A stretch of DNA of 44,386 nucleotides from an uncultured Granulosicoccaceae bacterium (GTDB lineage: Bacteria; Pseudomonadota; Gammaproteobacteria; Granulosicoccales; Granulosicoccaceae). The position numbers and the translations under genes are program-made. Below, piece after piece: positions 9,135 through 15,588 of this stretch. The stretch's first letter is position 1; every line of letters starts with the position of its first letter. The DNA lies in contig CALLOA010000005.1 of NCBI GenBank assembly GCA_938005265.1, positions 1 to 44,386 on the forward strand, in the 5' to 3' direction. The notes beneath the pieces are model-generated. The model made no database searches and had not been told where the DNA came from. It saw only the letters and a program-made list of their open reading frames with translations.

Positions 9135-9243
9135 CCAGAAACATTGCGACCTTGCAGAAAGTCGTGGAAAGTATTAAACGACGTGCTTAACTGATCAACA
9201 CTCAACACTAACAATGTTTCTTCTGGTATGCAGCGGTCGCAAT
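9135..9243 (+). other. overlapping inverted repeats upstream of hspQ
   Basis: CCAGAAACATTG (9135-9146) can pair with CAATGTTT and CTGG at 9212-9226, with a 3-base bulge. The overlapping ATTGCGACC (9143-9151) can instead pair with GGTCGCAAT (9235-9243), whose end runs into five T. The two pairings share 9143-9146 and exclude each other. The best hspQ promoter candidate lies downstream, so these may be DNA sites or part of another transcript. Confidence 0.4.
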
Positions 9244-9249
9244 TTTTCA

Positions 9250-9278
9250 CTGTCAGTGGCAGCACATTGATTTACAAT
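9250..9278 (+). promoter_or_regulatory. candidate sigma70 promoter of hspQ
   Basis: CTGTCA (9250-9255) and TACAAT (9273-9278) are separated by 17 bases and match 4 of 6 and 5 of 6 consensus positions. Transcription would begin about 20 bases before the hspQ ATG. No clear heat-shock sigma32 motif was seen. Confidence 0.4.
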
Positions 9279-9307
9279 AGTAATTCAGGAAGGTGCATGG
9301 AACTCTA

Positions 9308-9634
9308 ATGATTGCCGAAGCAAAATTCAGCATAGGACAAGTAGTAAAACATCGTATATTCCCGTTTCGTGGAGTTATTTTCGATGTGGACCCAATTTTC
9401 GGTAATACGGAAGAATGGTATCAGGCAATTCCCGCCGAAGTACGACCACGCAAAGACCAACCCTTCTACCATCTGTATGCCGAAAATGATCAGACCGTCT
9501 ACGAAGCCTATGTGTCTGAACAGAACCTGTTGGCGGATGAATCAGGTGATGAACTCAGGCACCCCAGCATTCGAAAGGAATTCCGACAAGTAAACAAAGG
9601 GCAATTCGAGCCAATTTCAAGGCTTGCCAACTAA
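9308..9634 (+). CDS. hspQ: heat shock protein HspQ
   Basis: HspQ (YccV, hemimethylated-DNA-binding family) is a small cytoplasmic protein; in enterobacteria it is heat-induced and modulates Lon proteolysis. The sequence opens MIAEAKFSIGQVVKHRIFPF, like E. coli MIASKFGIGQQVRH, followed by GVIFDVDPIF, a DQPFYHLYAEND core and an AYVSEQNL segment. The ATG at 9308 matches the family N-terminus and has GGA about 6 bases upstream; an in-frame GTG at 9293 would add five atypical residues. 108 residues is the normal length. Confidence 0.93.
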   Translation: MIAEAKFSIGQVVKHRIFPFRGVIFDVDPIFGNTEEWYQAIPAEVRPRKDQPFYHLYAENDQTVYEAYVSEQNLLADESGDELRHPSIRKEFRQVNKGQFEPISRLAN

Positions 9635-10004
9635 TTCAGGCCTGCAACGCAGATCAGCCTGAAACAAGAAGTGATCAAACAGTATTTAAGTTTTCTGATT
9701 ACAGCTCCCGTTTCTATCTAAAGCCCTTGTTTAGTTTCAGACTAGATCTATTGTGCAGTTTCGATTTTGCTAATCAGATACACGCTGATTACCCATGCAG
9801 ACACCTATCGGAGCAAGAGTTACTAACCCGATACGCCGGGCCTTTCCACGGTGTCGAAAAGTAGACGTATTTTCTGAAAATTTCGCGGTAGAGCCGCATC
9901 AAACTGCCCGGGATGTACCAGATTACAGGGTTAGTGATAGGTATCTCGGCAAATGACAATCTACACTGCTGGGCTGGGGCCTGGTTAGGTGTATTATGTA
10001 GCAG
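9635..10004. other. hspQ-dctB intergenic region
   Basis: This 370-base spacer holds a 7-bp inverted repeat, TAATCAG (9771-9777) and CTGATTA (9785-9791), with a 7-base gap, which could be an operator or small hairpin. A GCGG/CCGC pair occurs at 9885-9897. I find no coding frame, convincing sigma54 (-24/-12) element or T-tailed terminator. Confidence 0.4.
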
Positions 10005-12050
10005 ATGGCTATACCTTCCATATTCAAGTCGCTGCGAACTGAAAAAGCCGCCAACAGCAGGCCCATTAGTTTTCCTGCGAGTTGGCATATGCTGCTGCTG
10101 CTCGCGGCCAGCCTGATACTGCTGGCAACGGTTTCGTATTTAACCGACTACCGTGCCAAAGACCAGATTCGTCTACGTGCCACCGAAACCATAACGGTCT
10201 ATGCAGCCAACCTGGCGAGCGAAATTTCCAGGTACGAAGCAATGCCAGTATTGCTTGCCCGGACCCCACTGTTTAAACAGCTTTTGAATGAGCCAGAAAA
10301 TACCAGGCTGATAGAAACAGTCAATCGGGAGTTAAAACAAGCTAACCAAATTCTCGGCACACTCGACGTATACATAATAAATCGAACCGGCCGGGTTATC
10401 GCCTCAAGCAACTATGATAAAACCCATAGCTACATTAACGAAGACTTGAATTTCAGGCCCTATTTTAAAGATGCCATGGCTTCGGGTTCTGCACGCTATT
10501 TTGCTCTGGGTACACGCTCCCAAAAACGCGGTTACTACTTTGCGGCAACCATTCCAGAATACGGGGGTAACAACGAAACATCGGCCGGCGTTCTTGTTGT
10601 AAAAGCTGATCTCGTTCAAATGGAATCTGCCTGGGCCGCAGGACATGAATTGGTAACCGTCACCGATAGTGATGGTGTTTTCTTTATTAGCTCTAACCCG
10701 GACTGGCTGTACCATTCTCTGAAGCCTCTAAGTGATACCAAGCTGGATGAAATCGAGCGTAACAGACGTTTTCCCGGTATAGTCCCGCAGCCCTTGAACG
10801 TAGATATTCTTAAGGAAACCGAATCGGCAAATCAGCAGGAAATCTCGCTGACACTGAAACCGGAAGGTATCTCTGATCAACGCAACTACATGCTACTTTC
10901 ATACGATTTCGAACCGGAAGACTGGACTATCCATATCTGGAACGACCTTACCAGCATCAAATCAGCAGTCACACGCGCTCAAACTATCGCAATTCTCTTT
11001 TTGCTTGCATTATTCCTGCTCGCCACACTTTTCCAAAACAAATACAAGGAAAGACAAAGACAACGACTAGCAGCACAGGAATCCCATGACCGCTTACAGG
11101 CGGCTTATGGTGAACTGGAAGTCAGGGTAGCAGAGCGAACCGAAGAGCTTTCTTTATCAAACACACTACTTCGAACCAGAATTACCGAGCGTGACAAGGC
11201 AGAAAAAGAATTACGCCAAGCACAAGACAGCCTTGTCCATGCGGGCAAAATGGCAGCTATCGGCCAAATGGCAACAAGCATCACGCACGAACTGAATCAA
11301 CCACTGAGTGCGATCAGAACATTTGCTGACAACGCTTCCACTTATTTACAGCGAGACCAGCAAAATGAAGCTGACAATAATCTGCAACTGATCTCTCGAA
11401 TGACTGAGCGTATGAACGATATCATGCGCCATCTGAAATCTTTTTCCAGAAAAACACCGCTCACTCTGCAAGCAGTAAATCTACAAGCCGTCATTGATGA
11501 AACTCTCCTGATATTGACCCGACAGCTTGAGGGTATAGACTTGAAAGTTGATTTTGATCAGGACACTCCATTGAGTACATGTGTCAACGCTGAAGGGGTC
11601 AGATTACAGCAAGTACTCACCAATCTGCTCAGCAATGCCATCGATGCACTGAAAGGTCACGACGATCCATGTATATCAATACGCGTGTCACAAGCCGGCG
11701 AAGAGGAAACCGCTCTGATGGTAAGTGTTAAAGACAATGGACCGGGAATCCCGAACGAAATTTTTAAAGACCTGTTTGAACCCTTCCACACATTAAAATC
11801 CTCTGGCGATGGGCTCGGTCTGGGTCTGGCAATCAGCCACTCCATCATTCGTGAATTTGGTGGCGAATTGGCCGCTGAGAATAACCACGATGGAGGCGCT
11901 TGCTTTCATATCAAATTGCATAAAGCAGCTACCAGTGCTGAGTCCGGCACAAGCAGTAACAAAACCCCACGCTTGGAACACTCCGGTATTGCCAGTGTTT
12001 CTGGCCCGAAAGCTGTGGAAAAGCAAACTGCCACAGCTGATTCCGACTAA
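10005..12050 (+). CDS. dctB: C4-dicarboxylate sensor histidine kinase DctB
   Basis: This inner-membrane sensor kinase is predicted to detect C4-dicarboxylates in the periplasm and phosphorylate DctD. Membrane segments at about 28-46 and 325-343 flank a periplasmic double-Cache-type region, where YIINRTGRVIASSN and NFRPYFKDA resemble the DctB sensor fold. A coiled coil (about 345-410) leads to the H box ITHELNQPLSAI (His428), an N box with LLSNAIDAL, DNGPGIP (about 577) and GLGLGLAISHSI (about 603). A 30-residue tail beyond the ATPase domain is not conserved as far as I recall. dctD follows after 19 bases. No transporter gene adjoins the pair, so the target promoters may be elsewhere and the ligand is inferred. 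Confidence 0.87.
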   Translation: MAIPSIFKSLRTEKAANSRPISFPASWHMLLLLAASLILLATVSYLTDYRAKDQIRLRATETITVYAANLASEISRYEAMPVLLARTPLFKQLLNEPENTRLIETVNRELKQANQILGTLDVYIINRTGRVIASSNYDKTHSYINEDLNFRPYFKDAMASGSARYFALGTRSQKRGYYFAATIPEYGGNNETSAGVLVVKADLVQMESAWAAGHELVTVTDSDGVFFISSNPDWLYHSLKPLSDTKLDEIERNRRFPGIVPQPLNVDILKETESANQQEISLTLKPEGISDQRNYMLLSYDFEPEDWTIHIWNDLTSIKSAVTRAQTIAILFLLALFLLATLFQNKYKERQRQRLAAQESHDRLQAAYGELEVRVAERTEELSLSNTLLRTRITERDKAEKELRQAQDSLVHAGKMAAIGQMATSITHELNQPLSAIRTFADNASTYLQRDQQNEADNNLQLISRMTERMNDIMRHLKSFSRKTPLTLQAVNLQAVIDETLLILTRQLEGIDLKVDFDQDTPLSTCVNAEGVRLQQVLTNLLSNAIDALKGHDDPCISIRVSQAGEEETALMVSVKDNGPGIPNEIFKDLFEPFHTLKSSGDGLGLGLAISHSIIREFGGELAAENNHDGGACFHIKLHKAATSAESGTSSNKTPRLEHSGIASVSGPKAVEKQTATADSD

Positions 12051-12069
12051 CAGCCTGCGCCTGACTGAT

Positions 12070-13554
12070 ATGTCTGAACTAGACGTCTATTTTATTGACG
12101 ACGAGGAAATAATCAGAGTGGCTGCCGAGCAGGCACTTTCCTTGGCGGGATTTCGCGTGACCTGCTTTGCCAGTGCTGATCAGGTTATCAGCAAACTCGG
12201 CAACAACCTGTACGAATGGCCCGGGATCATGGTCAGTGATATAAAAATGCCGGGGAAAAGCGGCCTCGAGCTACTTGACTGGGCGCTTGAGCAGGACATC
12301 CAGTTACCTTTGATTCTAATCAGTGGGCATGCGGATATTCCAACAGCGGTAAAATCCATCCAGGATGGAGCTTACGATTTTGTTGAAAAACCATTCAGTT
12401 CTGCATCTTTGTGCGAAGTTGTCGGGCGCGCCATTGACAAACGCACTCTTGTTCTTGATAACCGGTTGCTTAGAAAGAAACTATCGAATCAGCGCAAGGA
12501 TCGCAAACTGCTTGGCTGTAGCGTGGCAATACAAAATCTCAACAAAACCATTGAGCACATCGCCCAGACCACAGCTGATGTACTGGTCATGGGCGAAACT
12601 GGTACCGGTAAAGAATTGGTTGCTAATTGCCTGCATGAATATGGGCCGCGCAAAAACGAAAAATTTGTTGCAGTCAATTGTGGCGCCATGCCTGAATCGC
12701 TATTCGAATCGGAATTGTTCGGACATGTTCGTGGAGCATTCACCAATGCTTTTAATAATCAGGTTGGAAAACTTGAATATGCTAATGGCGGTACTTTTTT
12801 TCTTGATGAAATAGAAAGTATGCCGATCAACCTGCAAATAAAACTATTGCGCGTTCTGCAGGAACGCAAGACACAAAAAATTGGCTGTAACCAGGAAACG
12901 AACCTCGATATTCGGGTCGTAGCAGCAACCAAGGAAAATCTGCTAGACGCATCAAAACAGGGCTCATTTCGTGAAGATCTATACTATCGACTTAACGTCA
13001 TTGCGATCACAATCCCACCGTTGCGTGATCGCAAAGAAGATATTCCAATCCTGTTACAACATTTTTACGACCAGGCCTGTACACGCGCCCATCTTGACGT
13101 GCACCCCGTTCCAGTCGCTTGGCTGAAGAGTTCCATGGAACATGATTGGCCTGGCAATGTGCGTGAATTGCGCAACTATGCCGAACGTGCTGCGATAGCA
13201 GCCAACGCCGGGCTTGAACCACCCGACGGCTCGAATTCCGGTATCGATACTCATTTGTTAGATCAATTGCACCTGGCGCCAGTAAGCGGGACCACTTCCG
13301 TTCAACGCACAGTACGCGACAGCAAAGACCTTGAAAAAAGTGCAACCTTCAGCGCAGTTGCCGAACAACCCACCCTGCAACTTCGCATGGATAGTGTAGA
13401 GAAACATTTGATCGAACAAGAGCTGCAGCGTCTTGGTGGAAGCATTACGAAAACCTACGAAGCGCTCGGGATTTCACGCAAAACCCTCTACGACAAAATG
13501 AAAAAGCACGCCATCTCAAAAGAATCCGCTACCGGGAAGAATACCCGACCCTAA
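12070..13554 (+). CDS. dctD: sigma54-dependent response regulator DctD
   Basis: An NtrC-family activator, partner of the upstream DctB. The receiver domain has YFIDDEE and phosphoacceptor Asp57 in SDIKMPG. The AAA+ domain has Walker A GETGTGKE (175-182) and Walker B GTFFLDEIES (241-250), and a Fis-type helix-turn-helix lies near the C-terminus (SITKTYEALGISRKTLYDKM). The sigma54-contact loop, normally GAFTGA, reads GAFTNA (222-227, Asn226, codon AAT). The ATG at 12070 gives the family N-terminus; longer in-frame extensions overlap dctB. At 494 residues it is longer than typical DctD (about 440-460), through a Ser/Thr/Asp-rich linker before the helix-turn-helix. Confidence 0.9.
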   Translation: MSELDVYFIDDEEIIRVAAEQALSLAGFRVTCFASADQVISKLGNNLYEWPGIMVSDIKMPGKSGLELLDWALEQDIQLPLILISGHADIPTAVKSIQDGAYDFVEKPFSSASLCEVVGRAIDKRTLVLDNRLLRKKLSNQRKDRKLLGCSVAIQNLNKTIEHIAQTTADVLVMGETGTGKELVANCLHEYGPRKNEKFVAVNCGAMPESLFESELFGHVRGAFTNAFNNQVGKLEYANGGTFFLDEIESMPINLQIKLLRVLQERKTQKIGCNQETNLDIRVVAATKENLLDASKQGSFREDLYYRLNVIAITIPPLRDRKEDIPILLQHFYDQACTRAHLDVHPVPVAWLKSSMEHDWPGNVRELRNYAERAAIAANAGLEPPDGSNSGIDTHLLDQLHLAPVSGTTSVQRTVRDSKDLEKSATFSAVAEQPTLQLRMDSVEKHLIEQELQRLGGSITKTYEALGISRKTLYDKMKKHAISKESATGKNTRP

Positions 13555-13561
13555 AACCAGG

Positions 13562-13585
13562 CGGAATCCTGAACAACAGATTCCG
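13562..13585 (+). terminator. hairpin just after dctD
   Basis: CGGAATC (13562-13568) and GATTCCG (13579-13585) form a 7-bp stem with a 10-base loop, starting 8 bases past the dctD stop. There is no T tract, so it may be an mRNA 3' stabiliser or a weak terminator. Confidence 0.4.
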
Positions 13586-13684
13586 GATGTTCAACCGATG
13601 CCGCTATCCTGAGCGGAACAACCTGGCAACCAGACCATCAAAAATCCCGATTAATACCCATTTGACCCTCATTTGCCAAAATTG

Positions 13685-13704
13685 ATGGGTAAATAACTAC
13701 CCAT
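13685..13704. repeat. ATGGGTA inverted repeat, possible operator
   Basis: ATGGGTA (13685-13691) and TACCCAT (13698-13704) form a perfect 7-bp inverted repeat with a 6-base spacer. Another TACCCAT occurs at 13655-13661. The arrangement suits a dimeric repressor site or a hairpin. Confidence 0.45.
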
Positions 13705-13712
13705 ATCTCTTG

Positions 13713-13730
13713 CAGGACTTTGCAGTCCTG
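13713..13730. repeat. CAGGACT hairpin
   Basis: CAGGACT (13713-13719), loop TTGC and AGTCCTG (13724-13730) form a perfect 7-bp tetraloop hairpin, nine bases after the preceding inverted repeat. No T tract follows. Confidence 0.5.
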
Positions 13731-13944
13731 TCTATTCGACAAGCGAGCCTTGTTAACAATAAAATATATTTCTCTTTATATTCAAATAGTTGCGTTTTAT
13801 TTTCGAAATAATATAAAACTGCGTGCAACTTTTCGATCAACTGGCCCGTTTTATGCGTTAGTGAAAGAAACTGCATCCAATCAAATGCTTATCAATTGCT
13901 GACCCAAAGTTTAATCAATCCGGGAGACTTGGCGCTCCGTAAAT

Positions 13945-13976
13945 AACGCGACGGGAAACTAACGCAACAGGAAACC
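13945..13976. repeat. 16-bp tandem duplication
   Basis: AACGCGACGGGAAACT (13945-13960) is followed directly by AACGCAACAGGAAACC (13961-13976), with three mismatches. Confidence 0.75.
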
Positions 13977-14000
13977 TGGAAAACTGCTGAATACCCCTTG

Positions 14001-14037
14001 GCCAGATACAAGACTCAAACGTATCTGGCTTTTTTTT
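14001..14037 (+). terminator. strong Rho-independent terminator
   Basis: GCCAGATAC (14001-14009) and GTATCTGGC (14021-14029) form a perfect 9-bp stem with an 11-base loop, followed by eight T (14030-14037). It lies 450 bases after dctD and 74 bases before the aminotransferase ATG, so it ends a separate or leader transcript rather than simply dctBD. Confidence 0.9.
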
Positions 14038-14111
14038 GCCCTCGATTCTGCAAATTATTGCCTTAAACCGTTATCATCACAAAGAAAATTGAGACAGACA
14101 AAGTATTTGTT

Positions 14112-14969
14112 ATGGCAGCTGGTAAAAATATAAAAACATGGTTTGAGGGGCACTGGCATGATGGCAATCCGGCTGTGATGAGGGCAGCAGATCATGCCAT
14201 TTGGCTGGGCACACTGGTGTTCGATGGCGCGAGGGCCTTCAATGGCAAAGTGCCCGATCTGGAACTGCACTGCCAGAGAGTCAATGAGTCTGCGGCAGTA
14301 ATGGGATTAAAGGCAACGGTAGATGTTGCGCGCATGGTAGAGCTCACACACGAAGGCCTATCGCAATGCAACGATGGCGCACCCATCTACATTCGCCCCA
14401 TGTACTGGTCGACGGAAAACGGTGCTAGCGTCATTCTGCCCGACGCTGAATCAACGGCTTTTTGTCTGTGTCTGGAAGAAGTCCCGATGCCCAAGGCGGA
14501 AAACGCAATAAAGCTGACTCTAAGCAGCTTTGAGCGCCCGATGCTCACTATGGCAACGGTCAACTGTAAAGCCGCCTGCCTGTATCCCAACAATGCAAGA
14601 ATGTTTCGGGAGGCCATCAGCAAGGGATTTGATAACGCGCTTGTATTGGATGCTTTAGGGAATGTCGCGGAATCTGCCAGTGCGAACGTATTTATGGTGA
14701 AGGATGGTAAAGCACTGACACCGATTCCCAACGGTACTTTTTTAAACGGTATTACAAAGCAACGTATCATGCAGCTTCTTCAGGACGATGGCATTGAGGT
14801 GATCGAAAAGACGCTGACCTACGAAGATTTTTTGCAAGCTGACGAAATTTTCCTGACTGGCAACCTGGCAAAGGTAACAACGGTAAAACAACTTGACGAA
14901 AAGATACTGCAACCCGGCCCTATTGCATCACGCGCTCGTGAACTTTACTGGCAGTGGGCTGGATTCTGA
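14112..14969 (+). CDS. class IV aminotransferase (branched-chain type)
   Basis: A fold-type IV PLP aminotransferase, most like IlvE, which transfers amino groups between branched-chain amino acids and glutamate. The N-terminal WFEGHWHDG and HAIWLGTLVFDGARAF match the substrate-entry region. The PLP lysine is in VNCKAACLYPNNARMF, with NVAESASANVFMV and FLNGITKQRIM downstream as in the family. At 285 residues it is slightly shorter than E. coli IlvE (309). Related class IV members include D-amino-acid and (R)-amine transaminases, so substrate and stereochemistry are uncertain. The ATG lacks a clear Shine-Dalgarno; a terminator hairpin lies 74 bases upstream. Confidence 0.85.
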   Translation: MAAGKNIKTWFEGHWHDGNPAVMRAADHAIWLGTLVFDGARAFNGKVPDLELHCQRVNESAAVMGLKATVDVARMVELTHEGLSQCNDGAPIYIRPMYWSTENGASVILPDAESTAFCLCLEEVPMPKAENAIKLTLSSFERPMLTMATVNCKAACLYPNNARMFREAISKGFDNALVLDALGNVAESASANVFMVKDGKALTPIPNGTFLNGITKQRIMQLLQDDGIEVIEKTLTYEDFLQADEIFLTGNLAKVTTVKQLDEKILQPGPIASRARELYWQWAGF

Positions 14970-14987
14970 TCGGACGATTGCTGGATT

Positions 14988-15545
14988 TTACCAGGTGTTT
15001 GTAAAACTCAACGTAGTATCAGCAATAACAACATCCAGAACGCCAGATGAATCTTGCAAACTCAACGATTCCAACACCACTTTGTACTCACCTGGTTGGC
15101 TGATATCGTAGCCCTGTGACAGCATGACGAGTGACTCCAGCCTCTCACCCGCTGCCAGATTGATATAGTCTTTGGCTTCAGGTGCTGCGCGCTTAACAAC
15201 GCGCCCTGTGTAAGGTAGCTGTTTACCCTCAAATGTTACAGAAAAAAGGTCAGCAGACAGAAATTTCTCCATCGGAGTATTCCACGGCAATACGCTAATC
15301 GGTCGGGAAGTATTATTTTCCAGATAGAAAAGAATTTCGTTTGTTCGCTGCGTGCCTTTTGCAGCCGCTGTGGTAGTTTCTGCCTCTGTCGTGGAAGTAT
15401 TTATCGCAACATCAACAGGCAGTATGCCAGCCACCAATTGGCTCGGCGATGTCTGCTTTGCCGAAACTTCATTAGGCACGACATCACAAGCGGATAGCAT
15501 TAGCAGCCCCATGCTGATCAGCATAATTTGGTGAATTTTATTCAT
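14988..15545 (-). CDS. lipoprotein resembling the N-terminal domain of the adjacent M35 protease
   Basis: The 185-residue product starts at the ATG at 15545 with a lipoprotein signal ending LSAC (Cys20), so it should be lipid-anchored in the envelope. The mature part contains LENNTSRPISVLPWNTPMEK, then LPYTGRVVKRAAPEAKDY, LAAGERLE and a closing GEYKVVLE. The same order occurs in residues about 42-140 of the protease encoded just upstream (LTNNTDEDLSVLVWETPLEP, YLGRLFKRAQPQWRNYW, IKAGETV). It is therefore a stand-alone copy of the beta-rich domain that precedes the catalytic domain in many M35 enzymes. No catalytic motif is present. It sits 43 bases downstream of the protease gene on the same strand. 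A role as inhibitor, folding helper or substrate adaptor is inference. Confidence 0.8.
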   Translation of the reverse strand: MNKIHQIMLISMGLLMLSACDVVPNEVSAKQTSPSQLVAGILPVDVAINTSTTEAETTTAAAKGTQRTNEILFYLENNTSRPISVLPWNTPMEKFLSADLFSVTFEGKQLPYTGRVVKRAAPEAKDYINLAAGERLESLVMLSQGYDISQPGEYKVVLESLSLQDSSGVLDVVIADTTLSFTNTW

Positions 15546-15588
15546 CACTATGTCTTGCAAGCAACTAATGGTCGGGTAACCAAAAACG

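Larger units (their letters stand above)
13790..14037 (+). ncRNA. candidate small RNA or terminated leader
   Basis: TTGCGT (13790-13795) and TATAAA (13812-13817), 16 bases apart, could start a transcript near 13824 that ends at the strong terminator at 14037, about 210 bases. The interval includes a 16-bp duplication and no good reading frame, apart from a tiny ATG frame at 13885 encoding MLINC. That peptide is too short and poor in branched-chain codons to be a persuasive attenuation leader, although the next gene is a branched-chain-type aminotransferase. No known RNA family was recognised. Confidence 0.3.
13555..14111. other. structured noncoding region between dctD and the aminotransferase gene
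   Basis: This 557-base region carries three hairpin-forming inverted repeats close behind dctD, a sigma70-like promoter candidate (13790-13817), a 16-bp duplication (13945-13976) and a strong intrinsic terminator (14001-14037) placed 74 bases before the next ATG. No protein-coding frame here is convincing. The best readings are a small RNA ending at 14037 or a terminated leader of the aminotransferase gene. Confidence 0.6.

Noticed and set aside
11809-12069. N-terminal extension of DctD overlapping the end of dctB
   Set aside because: The receiver-domain start lies at 12070 and the upstream part translates the dctB region in another frame.
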